In this document: piece by piece, positions 31,091-38,338 of the stretch
How positions within the stretch are numbered: position 1 is the stretch's first letter
Layout of the letters: each line of letters opens with the position of its first letter
Assembly (NCBI GenBank): GCA_934292955.1
Contig: CAKQXZ010000018.1
Location: 1-38,338, forward strand
Source of the DNA: an uncultured Clostridia bacterium
Lineage (GTDB): Bacteria > Bacillota_A > Clostridia > Christensenellales > Borkfalkiaceae
Direction of reading: 5' to 3'
Length of the DNA: 38,338 nt
The notes under the pieces: model-generated
What the model saw: the letters and a program-made list of their open reading frames with translations, nothing else
Databases searched by the model: none
What the model was told of the DNA's origin: nothing
Translations under genes and position numbers: made by a program

Positions 31091-31122
31091 GAGATTTTGT
31101 TTTTTAACAAAGTCTCTTTTTT
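31091..31122 (+). terminator. Terminator after the HEAT-like gene
   Basis: GAGATTTTGTT (31091-31101) pairs with AACAAAGTCTC (31106-31116) with one G-U, then a T-run. Confidence 0.8.
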
Positions 31123-31132
31123 ATGTTTTTGC

Positions 31133-31161
31133 TTGACAGTTTGAATTAAAAGTGATATCAT
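31133..31161 (+). promoter_or_regulatory. Promoter for the SPFH-Arc pair
   Basis: TTGACA (31133-31138), 17-base spacer, TATCAT (31156-31161). Confidence 0.75.
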
Positions 31162-31193
31162 AAAGATATCAAAACAATTTCAAGGAGAGAAAA

Positions 31194-32219
31194 ATGGAAG
31201 AAAAAGTTTTACAAGGCAAAAAACACGGAATGAGAAATCTTTTGCTCGGTATTCTGTTTGTGATTATCGGAATTGCGGGATTTATCTTCGGCGGCGGCAA
31301 AATCGAAGTCGAAAATTATGTTCTGGGCTCGGTTCTGATGGTCGGTTCGGCAATTCTTGTCCTTGTCGCCGTATTTATGTTTGCGGGGCTTAAGGTTTTG
31401 AAACCGCAGGAAGCTTTGGTTTTAACCCTTTTCGGTAAGTACATAGGCACACTCAAAGGCGACGGATTTTATGCCGTAAACCCGTTCTGTTCGGCGGTTA
31501 ATCCCGCTTCGGATACTAAACTTAATCAGAGCGGAGACGTTAAAACGCTTACGCCCGCAACGAGCGTGAACAGCGACGGCGTTACGGTGAACGTGGCAGT
31601 GCCGAATAAGAAAATATCGCTCAAAATAATGACTTTAAACAACAATCGTCAGAAAATTAACGATTGTCTCGGTAATCCCGTCGAAATAGGCATCGCCGTT
31701 ACCTGGAGAGTCGTCGATACGGCTAAGGCGGTGTTCTGCGTGGATAACTACAAGGAATATCTTTCGCTTCAGTGTGACAGCGCGCTCAGAAATATCGTCA
31801 GAATTTATCCTTACGACGTCGCGCCCAACGTCGACACAACTGGCGACGGCTTAGCGGACGAGGGAAGTTTGAGGGGGTCGAGCGAAGTTGTCGCGGAGAG
31901 AATCAAGAAGGAAATTCAGTCCAGAGTGGAGACCGCGGGGCTTGAGATTGTCGAAGCGCGCATAACTTACCTTGCTTATGCGCCCGAAATTGCGGCGGTT
32001 ATGCTTCAACGTCAGCAGGCTTCCGCTATTATCGATGCGAGAAAAATGATTGTCGACGGCGCTGTCGGAATGGTTGAAATGGCTCTCGAAAGACTTAAAG
32101 AACACGGCACGGTGGAACTCGATGAAGAGAGAAAAGCTGCGATGGTTTCTAACCTTTTAGTTGTTCTTTGCGGCAATCGCGACGCTCAGCCCATAGTAAA
32201 TTCGGGAAGTCTCTATTGA
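31194..32219 (+). CDS. SPFH/Band 7 membrane protein
   Basis: 341 residues. Two N-terminal hydrophobic helices (about 14-34 and 43-66) anchor a cytoplasmic SPFH domain with [40 protein letters not shown] and [22 protein letters not shown]-terminal helical region with [20 protein letters not shown] follows, where SPFH proteins oligomerise. Such proteins scaffold membrane microdomains. AAGGAGAG precedes ATG 31194. It is coupled to the Arc-like gene starting two bases after its stop. Confidence 0.9.
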   Translation: MEEKVLQGKKHGMRNLLLGILFVIIGIAGFIFGGGKIEVENYVLGSVLMVGSAILVLVAVFMFAGLKVLKPQEALVLTLFGKYIGTLKGDGFYAVNPFCSAVNPASDTKLNQSGDVKTLTPATSVNSDGVTVNVAVPNKKISLKIMTLNNNRQKINDCLGNPVEIGIAVTWRVVDTAKAVFCVDNYKEYLSLQCDSALRNIVRIYPYDVAPNVDTTGDGLADEGSLRGSSEVVAERIKKEIQSRVETAGLEIVEARITYLAYAPEIAAVMLQRQQASAIIDARKMIVDGAVGMVEMALERLKEHGTVELDEERKAAMVSNLLVVLCGNRDAQPIVNSGSLY

Positions 32220-32220
32220 G

Positions 32221-32415
32221 ATGAACGACGGGAAGAAAAAGCAAATTCCGCTGAGAATAAGCGCGGATTTGTTCGACGAGCTTGCGAGGTGGGCTGAAGG
32301 CGATTTCAGATCGGTGAACGGGCAGATAGAGTATTTGCTTACGGAATGTGTTAAAACGCATAAAAAAAGCGGGAAGTATGTTCCCGGGGAAGTTTCGGAT
32401 AACGATAACAAGTAA
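32221..32415 (+). CDS. Arc-like ribbon-helix-helix protein
   Basis: 64 residues. KKQIPLRISADLFDELARWA forms the ribbon and first helix of the Arc/MetJ fold, and FRSVNGQIEYLLTECV the second. ATG 32221 lies one base after the SPFH stop, so translation is coupled. I recall small Arc-like genes directly behind SPFH genes in other Clostridia, so the pair is probably conserved. It likely binds DNA or the SPFH protein; the target is unknown. Confidence 0.8.
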   Translation: MNDGKKKQIPLRISADLFDELARWAEGDFRSVNGQIEYLLTECVKTHKKSGKYVPGEVSDNDNK

Positions 32416-32422
32416 ATAAAGC

Positions 32423-32464
32423 GCGCCGCCCGAATTTCGGATAAAACCGAATTTCGGGCGGCGC
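32423..32464. terminator. Shared terminator, SPFH-Arc and XRE genes
   Basis: GCGCCGCCCGAATTTCGG (32423-32440) pairs with CCGAATTTCGGGCGGCGC (32447-32464) with one mismatch, then AAATTTTTTT on the plus strand. Confidence 0.8.
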
Positions 32465-32509
32465 AAATTTTTTTATTTAATAAAATTTTTGATCTTTTTG
32501 TTAATTCGC

Positions 32510-32725
32510 TTATAAGCCGAAAATGTCGTTCGGGGTAACGTCAAACGCCTTACAGATTGCGTTTATACTGTCGTAAGTAGGCTTCTTTTTCCCCAAAAGC
32601 CATTGACTCACCGTGGTCTGATTAACTCCTATCGTATCGGCGAATTTCTGCTGACTTAATTTATTGTTTGTCATAATATCTTTAATTGTATCGATATACG
32701 CGTAATCGTTGTTTTGTGAACTCAT
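32510..32725 (-). CDS. XRE-family repressor
   Basis: 71 residues with a Cro/C1 HTH: IMTNNKLSQQKFADTIGVNQ then TTVSQWLLGKKKPTYDSINA and ICKAFDVTPNDIFGL. Start ATG 32725 has no Shine-Dalgarno; a TATAAT on the minus strand (32737-32732) lies six bases before it, so the mRNA may be leaderless, as for lambda cI. It is divergent from a lipoprotein gene whose promoter is covered by two AGGTCAAAAG repeats, the likely operators of this protein. Confidence 0.88.
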   Translation of the reverse strand: MSSQNNDYAYIDTIKDIMTNNKLSQQKFADTIGVNQTTVSQWLLGKKKPTYDSINAICKAFDVTPNDIFGL

Positions 32726-32746
32726 ATGAAAATTATATTAAAATTC

Positions 32747-32777
32747 AGGTCAAAAGTCTTGACATAGGTCAAAAGAC
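32747..32777. promoter_or_regulatory. Two operator-like repeats over the promoter
   Basis: AGGTCAAAAGTC (32747-32758) and AGGTCAAAAGAC (32766-32777) lie 19 bp apart. The second extends to AGGTC-AAAA-GACCT, a perfect inverted repeat inside the spacer of the consensus promoter. They flank and overlap its -35, as expected for repressor sites. Confidence 0.7.
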
Positions 32778-32787
32778 CTGGTATAAT
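32759..32787 (+). promoter_or_regulatory. Promoter for the lipoprotein gene
   Basis: TTGACA (32759-32764), 17-base spacer, TATAAT (32782-32787): full consensus, so regulation must be by repression. Confidence 0.85.
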
Positions 32788-32818
32788 ATATTCAAATTAA
32801 ATTATGGGAGATGTACTT

Positions 32819-33226
32819 ATGACAAGAAAGAAAACTGTTTTATCGGTGTTGGCAATTTGTATGCTTATGCTTTCGTGCTTGTTCACGGCGTCCTGCTCGA
32901 ACAACTCTAAGATAAGCGGAACTTATTATTTTAAAAATTGTTATGTCGAGGGGAAACTCATAAGTCGTGAAGACAATTACGTTGAAGACGGCATGGTCGT
33001 TAATGATATTATTGTAAATATTTACAAAGATAATACGTTTTCGATTTCTGTTTCGTATGACGGAAAAACAGTAGAACAAAAAAGTATTTGGGTCAGACAG
33101 GGCGAATATATTTATTCGGCGTTTATCGGAAATGAAAGCGTAAGTTTTTCATTTAGCGACGAAAATATTATTTTATGGAATTATAATCAGACGATGATAT
33201 TTACCAAAGAAAAACCTAAAAAATAA
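32819..33226 (+). CDS. Small putative lipoprotein under XRE control
   Basis: 135 residues. MTRKKTVLSVLAICMLMLSC is followed by LFTASC, a good lipobox, then a beta-rich ~110-residue domain with SGTYYFKNCYVEGKLI, DNTFSISVSYDGKTVEQKSI and ENIILWNYNQTMIFTKE, shaped like small extracellular 'TYxF...G' lipoproteins. GGGAG eight bases before ATG 32819 selects this start over ATG 32804. Function unknown; it is the only visible target of the neighbouring repressor. Confidence 0.7.
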   Translation: MTRKKTVLSVLAICMLMLSCLFTASCSNNSKISGTYYFKNCYVEGKLISREDNYVEDGMVVNDIIVNIYKDNTFSISVSYDGKTVEQKSIWVRQGEYIYSAFIGNESVSFSFSDENIILWNYNQTMIFTKEKPKK

Positions 33227-33239
33227 TCTAAATAAAAGA

Positions 33240-33274
33240 AAAGCGACGGAAATATTTTCCGTCGCTTATTTTTT
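33240..33274. terminator. Terminator between lipoprotein and mscS genes
   Basis: AAGCGACGGAAA (33241-33252) pairs with TTTCCGTCGCTT (33256-33267). T-rich tails on both sides let it serve both converging genes. Confidence 0.85.
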
Positions 33275-33289
33275 GTATATGGCGTTATC

Positions 33290-34114
33290 TCAATCGTTTT
33301 TAACGTGAACGTCGAGCTGATTGAAGGGGATTTCTATGCCGTTTTCGTCGAACGCCTTTTTAACGCCCTCGGTGATATCGAAATAAACCGTCCAGTAATC
33401 GGCGTTTTTGCACCAGAATTTCGCCGCAATCATAATTGCGCTGTCGCCGTGGGATTGCATCCTCACAAGCCCCGCAGGATCCTTTAAAATGAGCGGTTCG
33501 TTTTCGGCAACGCCGAGAATAATCGATTTTGCCTTTTCGAAATCATCCGAATAAGCGATTGAAAACGTAAAATCCACGCGCCTTAAATCCTTTTCTGAGT
33601 AATTCACGATTTCGCTTGTGGAAAGCTTTCCGTTGGGGAGATAAACGACCTTGTTGTCCGGCGTTATTATCTTCGTGTTACAGATAAAAATATCTTCGAC
33701 AGTACCCGAATAACCGCACGCCTCGATGTAATCGTCAACCTTAAACGGTCTCGTTACAAGAAGCAGCACGCCGCCCGCAAAATTCGAGAGCGCGCCGTTG
33801 ACGGCTAAGCCCACGCCCACGCCGAGCGAGGCGATAAGCGCGCTCATTCCGCTCGTGTCAAGTCCGAGATAGCCGATTATCGCGATAACCACGAGAATTT
33901 TCAGAACGATTTTCAAAACGTAAGAAAGCGTTCTGTATAAAGTTTTGTCAACCTTTCCCGTTGCTTCGATTTTTCTTTCCTTTCTCGCAATCGATTTGCA
34001 GATTTTGTTGATAATCGCAAACGATACTAAAATAAGGATTATCGAGATGAGAATTTTAATTCCCGTCGTGTTGAGCCAACTCCGAACGGATTGCCATATT
34101 TGTTCCCAGTCCAT
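33290..34114 (-). CDS. mscS: Small-conductance mechanosensitive channel MscS
   Basis: 274 residues. Three transmembrane helices (about 19-38, 66-85, 91-120), with the pore helix GVGVGLAVNGALSNFAGGVL in Gly/Ala-rich form. The beta domain follows with VTRPFKVDDYIEACGYSGTV and IITPDNKVVYLPNGKL. The alpha/beta C-terminal domain is complete. It releases solutes on hypo-osmotic shock. GGAGG precedes ATG 34114. Confidence 0.94.
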   Translation of the reverse strand: MDWEQIWQSVRSWLNTTGIKILISIILILVSFAIINKICKSIARKERKIEATGKVDKTLYRTLSYVLKIVLKILVVIAIIGYLGLDTSGMSALIASLGVGVGLAVNGALSNFAGGVLLLVTRPFKVDDYIEACGYSGTVEDIFICNTKIITPDNKVVYLPNGKLSTSEIVNYSEKDLRRVDFTFSIAYSDDFEKAKSIILGVAENEPLILKDPAGLVRMQSHGDSAIMIAAKFWCKNADYWTVYFDITEGVKKAFDENGIEIPFNQLDVHVKND

Positions 34115-34201
34115 TTTTATTTCCTCCGCATAAAGATTAAATAAGTCGTGAAAACCCGTCTATAAGTCGATTATCGTTATAAAATATCCGAAATAAACGA
34201 C

Positions 34202-34867
34202 TTAAAGTCGCCAGTCTATCGGCGTTTCGCCTATCGATTTCAAGTATTCGTTAGTTCTCGAAAACGGTTTGCTTCCGAAAAATCCGTTATAGCAGGATAA
34301 CGGACTCGGGTGTGCGCTTTCGATAACAAAATGTCTTGAAAGGTCTATGAGCGATTTTTTCGCCCTCGCGTTGCCGCCCCAGAGGATAAACACGACGGGT
34401 TTTTCTCTTTCCGATATTTTTTTGATTACTTCGTCGGTAAATTCCGTCCAACCGCATTTGGAATGAGAGTTTGCAACGCCTCTTCTGACCGTAAGAGTAG
34501 TGTTTAAAAGAAGTACGCCCTGTTTCGCCCAGGCAGTGAGATCGCCGCTTTCGGAAGGCTCGATTCCGAGGTCGGAATAAAGCTCTTTATAAATATTCAC
34601 GAGCGACGGCGGAAGCTTCGTCCCTTCCTTGACCGAGAAGCAAAGCCCGTGTGCCTGCCCCGGTTCGTGATAGGGGTCCTGACCCAAAATAACGGCTTTA
34701 ATCGACTTATAGGGCGTTATTTTAAATGCGTTGAATATGTCGTACATCGATGGGTAAATCGTATGCAGAGAATATTCGCTCTTTAAAAACTCTCTTATCT
34801 TTTCGTAATTTTCGCTTTTGAAAAGATCCTTTAAAACTTCGTCCCAGTCGTTGCCGATATTAACCAT
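34202..34867 (-). CDS. ung: Uracil-DNA glycosylase
   Basis: Family 1 UDG, 221 residues. The water-activating GQDPYH (Asp64), uracil-binding LLLNTTLTV and leucine-loop AHPSPLS (His186) with GFFGSKPFS are all intact. It removes uracil from DNA for base-excision repair. Its ATG lies inside the end of the glycosyltransferase gene (ATGGTTAA, eight-base overlap), so the two are translationally coupled. Confidence 0.97.
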   Translation of the reverse strand: MVNIGNDWDEVLKDLFKSENYEKIREFLKSEYSLHTIYPSMYDIFNAFKITPYKSIKAVILGQDPYHEPGQAHGLCFSVKEGTKLPPSLVNIYKELYSDLGIEPSESGDLTAWAKQGVLLLNTTLTVRRGVANSHSKCGWTEFTDEVIKKISEREKPVVFILWGGNARAKKSLIDLSRHFVIESAHPSPLSCYNGFFGSKPFSRTNEYLKSIGETPIDWRL

Positions 34868-35813
34868 TTGTCGTATCCTTGTCGTCGAAATTTATCTTTT
34901 TGTTCGCAATGTAAATGGGTCTGTTCTTGATATCTTCGTACATATACGCGAGGTAAAGATCGGAAATTCCGCGGGAGATAAGAAGAATCGAGCAGGCAAG
35001 CCCTATCGTCGGGAAAAGCCACGCCTCGAGCGGAAGCGGTTTTCCTATCGCCGCGAGGACGATAAACGTTATGAACGCCGCTAACGATAAAACCGCGCCG
35101 AAAATTCCGAGTTTCCCCGAAAATTTCAAAACCTTGGGGCTATAAGGAATAGTGCTTTGTTCGGCGAAACGTATCATCTTTTTGAGTGTGAATTTGGTTT
35201 CGCCCGCCTTTCTTTCCTCTCTGTCGAATTCGACGGAAGTCTGCTTGAATCCGACCCACGCGACCTCGGTTCTAAGCGATCTGCTCCTTTCGGGGAGCGC
35301 GATGATCGCGTCTATGACCTTTCTCCCGTAAAGTTTGAATTCGCCTACGTTTTTCGGAATATCGAGTTCGGAAAGTTTTCGCGTCATATTTATCCACATC
35401 GCGGAAGATGCCTTTTTGAAAAGCGATTCCTTTTTGCGGACTCTTCTCACACCGTGAACGACGTCGTACCCTTCCTGCCACTTGGCTATCATTTCGGGGA
35501 AAATTTCGGGCGGGTCTTGCAAATCCGCGTCGATTAAAATCGCCGCGTCTCCCGAGCAACTCGAAAGACCGCAGAAAAATGCGGCTTGCTGACCGAAATT
35601 CCTCGAAAAACTCACGCATTTAAGGCGCGGGTCGTTTTTGCAATGTTCGGTTATGATTTCAAGGCTTCTGTCTCTGCTTCCGTCGTCGACGGCGATTATT
35701 TCGAAAGGAAGCCCTATTTTTTCCATTATCGGAACGACCCTTTCGTAAAAAGCGGGTAAACTTTCTTCTTCGTTGTAAACGGGTGTAACGATACTGATAA
35801 TCGGTTTTTCCAT
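34860..35813 (-). CDS. GT2 polyprenyl-phosphate glycosyltransferase (DPM1/GtrB type)
   Basis: 317 residues. The GT-A domain starts ISIVTPVYNEEESLPAFYER; nucleotide-binding AVDDGSRD and catalytic DADLQDPPE are present. Two C-terminal transmembrane helices (about 230-255, 265-290) resemble GtrB/YkoT, which charge undecaprenyl-phosphate with a sugar. Start ATG 35813 follows GGAGG, and a promoter whose -10 (35842-35847) overlaps an upstream in-frame ATG at 35843 excludes that longer start. It overlaps ung. Confidence 0.9.
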   Translation of the reverse strand: MEKPIISIVTPVYNEEESLPAFYERVVPIMEKIGLPFEIIAVDDGSRDRSLEIITEHCKNDPRLKCVSFSRNFGQQAAFFCGLSSCSGDAAILIDADLQDPPEIFPEMIAKWQEGYDVVHGVRRVRKKESLFKKASSAMWINMTRKLSELDIPKNVGEFKLYGRKVIDAIIALPERSRSLRTEVAWVGFKQTSVEFDREERKAGETKFTLKKMIRFAEQSTIPYSPKVLKFSGKLGIFGAVLSLAAFITFIVLAAIGKPLPLEAWLFPTIGLACSILLISRGISDLYLAYMYEDIKNRPIYIANKKINFDDKDTTNG

Positions 35814-35841
35814 TTTTTCCTCCGAATATTTTTTCATTCTC

Positions 35842-35870
35842 ATTTTAACATTTTAAACGACAAAAGTAAA
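35842..35870 (-). promoter_or_regulatory. Promoter for the GT2-ung operon
   Basis: Minus strand TTTACT (35870-35865), 17-base spacer, TAAAAT (35847-35842). Confidence 0.6.
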
Positions 35871-35907
35871 CAATAATTATTATTTTTTGTAAATTCCGAA
35901 TTATATT

Positions 35908-35936
35908 TTGACATTTATCAACGAATATTATATAAT
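35908..35936 (+). promoter_or_regulatory. Promoter for the phosphoglucomutase gene
   Basis: TTGACA (35908-35913), 17-base spacer, TATAAT (35931-35936): full consensus. Confidence 0.85.
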
Positions 35937-36001
35937 GAAAACGTTTAAAGAAAGAAATAATCGTTATTTTGCCTGACGAAAACTTTCCGCTCGGGTAAAT
36001 T

Positions 36002-37753
36002 ATGAGGGAGCTGACGGAGAATATGGATTATAAAGTAAATTACGAAAACTGGATTTCGAGCGAATATCTTTGTCCGGAAGGCGTTTCCGAACTTAAGAAA
36101 ATAAGCGGAGACGAAGAAGCTATAAAGGACGCGTTCGGCGCGGAACTCGAATTCGGCACGGCAGGTATGCGCGGCATTATCGGCTACGGAACGAACAGAA
36201 TGAACGTTTACACCGTAAGACGCGCGACAAAAGGTCTTGCGGAGTTTATAAAGGCTAACGGTAAAGCCGCAATGCAAAGAGGCGTGGCTATTTCTTACGA
36301 CACGAGAAACAAATCGGAGCTTTTCGCAAGAGCCGCGGCGGGAGTATTATTATATAATGATATAAAGGTTTATATCTATCCCGAGCCGAGACCTGTCCCG
36401 ATGCTTTCTTACGCGGTAAGAAATCTCAACGCTTTCGCGGGCATAATGATAACCGCGAGCCATAACCCGAAAGAGTATAACGGCTATAAGGTTTACGGCG
36501 AAGACGGCGCGCAGATGTCGCCCGAAGATACCGACGAGGTCGTTAAATATATTTCCGAAATCACGGACTATCTTTCGGTTAAGGAAACTTCCGTGGAATC
36601 GATTAAATCGAAAAACAATCCGCAGATGCTCGTCGTTATCGGCAAAAGTTTCCAGAACAGATATTACGAGGAGCTTGTAAAGCTTTCTCTTTCGAGAAAA
36701 GAAGTCAAAAAAGTCAGAAAGAGTATAAAAATCGTTTACACGCCCGTTCACGGCAGCGGTTACGTTCCTGTTATGACTATATTGAAGAAAATCGGCATAA
36801 AGCCCGTGGTCGTGGAGGAACAAGCTGTTCCCGACGTGAATTTTTCGACCGTTCAGGTGCCTAACCCCGAGTTTAAGGAAACTCTTTCTATGGGTATCGA
36901 CCTCGCGAACAAAGTGAAAGCGGACGTTGTTTTCGGTACGGACCCCGATTGCGACCGTTTAGGCGTGGCGATAAGAAACAACGAGGGCGAGTTCGAGGCT
37001 TTAACGGGTAACCAGACGGGTATTCTGCTCCTCGACTATATTTTACAAAGACTTAAAGCCGAGAATAAACTCCCGTCGAACGGCGTTGTCGTGAAAAGTT
37101 TCGTTTCTACGGGTATGGCAAAGCTTATCTGCAACAATTATAACGTAGAGCTTGTCGAAACACCCGTCGGATTTAAGTTTATCGGCGAGAAAATCAAGGA
37201 ATACGAAGCTACCGGAGAAAAAGTATTTTTGTTCGGCTTCGAGGAAAGCTGCGGATATCTTCGCGGAACTCACGCGAGGGATAAGGACGCAGTCGTTGCG
37301 AGTATGCTTTTCGCCGAAATGACGTGCTATTATAAATTTATCGGCAAGGGCGTTTATCAGAGACTTTGCGAAATTTACGAAAAGTACGGCTACGTTCTCG
37401 ATTGTACAGAGAGCGTGAAGTATTCGGGACTTGACGCAATGAAAGAAATGAACGCCGCCGTCGAAAAAATGAGAGAGAAAAAGATTACGAACATCGGAAT
37501 TTATTCGGTCTGCGCAGTGAGAGATTACCTTTCCGGCGTAAGAACGTCCGAGGACGGAGAAACCGAACTCGATATAAAGGGCGTAAACTGCGTTTATTAC
37601 GAGCTTTTAAGCGGCGGTTTCGTTTGCCTTCGCCCGAGCGGTACAGAACCGAAACTCAAAATTTATTATTCTATCAAGAGCAAGGATAAGGCTCACGCCG
37701 AAAAGCAGATAGAGGAAATGAAAACCGATTTTATGAAAATGTTACATGAATAA
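36002..37753 (+). CDS. Phosphoglucomutase/phosphomannomutase
   Basis: It interconverts hexose 1- and 6-phosphates through a phosphoserine. The active loop ITASHNPKEYNGYK holds Ser153, the metal loop is DPDCDR (314-319), the sugar loop is GFEESCGYL and the phosphate-binding loop is RPSGTEPKLK. Total 583 residues, the long PgcA-like form that acts in glycogen and cell-wall precursor supply. ATG 36002 is taken; ATG 36023 (M8) fits family N-termini but has GGAGA only two bases before it. Confidence 0.94.
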   Translation: MRELTENMDYKVNYENWISSEYLCPEGVSELKKISGDEEAIKDAFGAELEFGTAGMRGIIGYGTNRMNVYTVRRATKGLAEFIKANGKAAMQRGVAISYDTRNKSELFARAAAGVLLYNDIKVYIYPEPRPVPMLSYAVRNLNAFAGIMITASHNPKEYNGYKVYGEDGAQMSPEDTDEVVKYISEITDYLSVKETSVESIKSKNNPQMLVVIGKSFQNRYYEELVKLSLSRKEVKKVRKSIKIVYTPVHGSGYVPVMTILKKIGIKPVVVEEQAVPDVNFSTVQVPNPEFKETLSMGIDLANKVKADVVFGTDPDCDRLGVAIRNNEGEFEALTGNQTGILLLDYILQRLKAENKLPSNGVVVKSFVSTGMAKLICNNYNVELVETPVGFKFIGEKIKEYEATGEKVFLFGFEESCGYLRGTHARDKDAVVASMLFAEMTCYYKFIGKGVYQRLCEIYEKYGYVLDCTESVKYSGLDAMKEMNAAVEKMREKKITNIGIYSVCAVRDYLSGVRTSEDGETELDIKGVNCVYYELLSGGFVCLRPSGTEPKLKIYYSIKSKDKAHAEKQIEEMKTDFMKMLHE

Positions 37754-37775
37754 TTAAATATTTTAATATAATGAT

Positions 37776-37814
37776 AAGGCGGGGTCGCGGATCTGTTTCC
37801 GTAATCCCGCTTTT
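37776..37814 (+). terminator. Terminator after the phosphoglucomutase gene
   Basis: AAGGCGGG pairs with CCCGCTTTT, with an inner GCGGA/TCCGT helix. Confidence 0.65.
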
Positions 37815-37897
37815 ATGTTTATTGAGGCAATATCGGGTCGGCTGAAAATGCTCTGCAAAAAAACTCGAAAAAAAATTTAAAAAGTTTGAAAAAACGC

Positions 37898-37926
37898 TTG
37901 ACATACAAAATGGCTTATGTTATTAT
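37898..37926 (+). promoter_or_regulatory. Promoter for 23S rRNA
   Basis: TTGACA (37898-37903), 17-base spacer, TATTAT (37921-37926). Confidence 0.75.
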
Positions 37927-37932
37927 ATGTAA

Positions 37933-38268
37933 GCTCACATTGAGAAGCACGTTGTGTTTCTTGCCGAACGGTAGCTCGGCGGAGCGTCCGTAGTATTACG
38001 GAGAGTTGAAGATTGACAACTGCATAGAATGTTAATAATCAAGAGAGATTAGTAACGAGTTTAAAATAACTTTAAAATAAAGTACAGAAAGGCAATAAAA
38101 AGACTTTAAATATTTTAAGATAAAAGGTTAATACGAAAGTATTGAAATGTATACAAATACAAACAGCCAAGTCAAAGAAATAAAGAAACGAAAGTCTTGA
38201 ATTTTTAATTAACGCTAAAGAGTATTGACGAAAAGCCGTCGTTATAGAGATATAACGACGAAGAAATA
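37933..38268 (+). other. 23S rRNA leader, no gene
   Basis: A structured, non-coding leader with stems GCCGA/TCGGC (~37963-37980), TCCGTA/TACGGA (~37987-38002) and CGTCGTTATA-GAGA-TATAACGACG (38237-38260). GATTGACAACTGCATAGAATG-like text near 38012 resembles 16S-23S spacer sequence. No 16S or tRNA gene is present. Confidence 0.7.
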
Positions 38269-38338
38269 AGAGTAAGCTACGAAGAGCGTAGGGAGGATGC
38301 CTTGGTACATGGCGCCGAAGAAGGACGTGACAAGCTGC
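38269..38338 (+). rRNA. 23S ribosomal RNA, 5' end
   Basis: AGTAAGCTACGAAGAGCGTA and GGAGGATGCCTTGG match the conserved 5' end of bacterial 23S rRNA; GAAGGACGTGACAAGCTGC continues it. The gene is cut by the window edge and its exact 5' end is approximate. Confidence 0.92.

Noticed and set aside
34694..34710. ATCGACTTATA motif inside ung
   Set aside because: It encodes conserved residues before the GQDPYH motif, so its presence there is explained by coding.

Overview
The window looks like a chromosomal segment of a Clostridia-type member of the Bacillota, probably an uncultured gut lineage. This rests on gene order (rpmG-secE-nusG-rplK-rplA-rplJ-rplL), a Y-family polymerase paired with a YolD-like protein, KtrB/KtrA potassium uptake, PlsY, Gram-positive-style Shine-Dalgarno sites, and many promoters of the form TTGACA-17-TATAAT. 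The exact genus cannot be read from the sequence.

Region 1 (1-6.2 kb) is AT-rich, repeat-laden and accessory. It starts with the C-terminal part of an RHS-repeat polymorphic toxin and a putative immunity gene. A wreck-filled stretch follows: a frameshifted phage-type HNH endonuclease, two diverged copies of a terminator-bearing repeat, a zinc-motif protein, an orphan RHS-toxin-like tail, a two-TM protein, four 20-bp-spaced TACGCA sites, a broken XRE gene, and an intact SUFU-domain protein of the type used as immunity proteins. Region 2 (6.2-8.9 kb) holds a lipoprotein, a Sel1-repeat protein and a minus-strand tRNA-Arg(CCG) with tandem terminators.

Region 3 (9-27 kb) is housekeeping: mnmA; Y-family polymerase plus YolD-like partner; a carbamoyltransferase homologue with altered active-site motifs; an MsmX/UgpC-type ABC ATPase; a CPA2 antiporter coupled to a zinc-ribbon membrane protein; the L33-SecE-NusG-L11-L1-L10-L7/L12 cluster with visible leader regulation (two L1-site mimics, an L10 leader and attenuator, and a hairpin at the rpmG start site); yqeY; ktrB-ktrA; a tiny apparently leaderless lipoprotein ORF; plsY-gpsA; and tRNA-Pro(GGG).

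Region 4 (27-31 kb) is accessory again. The 3' end of tRNA-Pro, its terminator and a structured ~148-bp repeat are duplicated in tandem. The second copy is split by a ~990-bp AT-rich insert carrying a decapitated TetR-like gene. A cluster of poorly characterised small genes follows: a YcxB-like membrane protein, an unknown protein, a decayed YcxB-like paralogue and a HEAT-like protein. Region 5 (31-38.3 kb) has an SPFH protein with an Arc-like partner, a divergent XRE repressor/lipoprotein pair with operators over the promoter, MscS, a GT2 glycosyltransferase-ung operon, phosphoglucomutase, and a promoter-driven leader running into the 5' end of 23S rRNA without a 16S gene in front of it.
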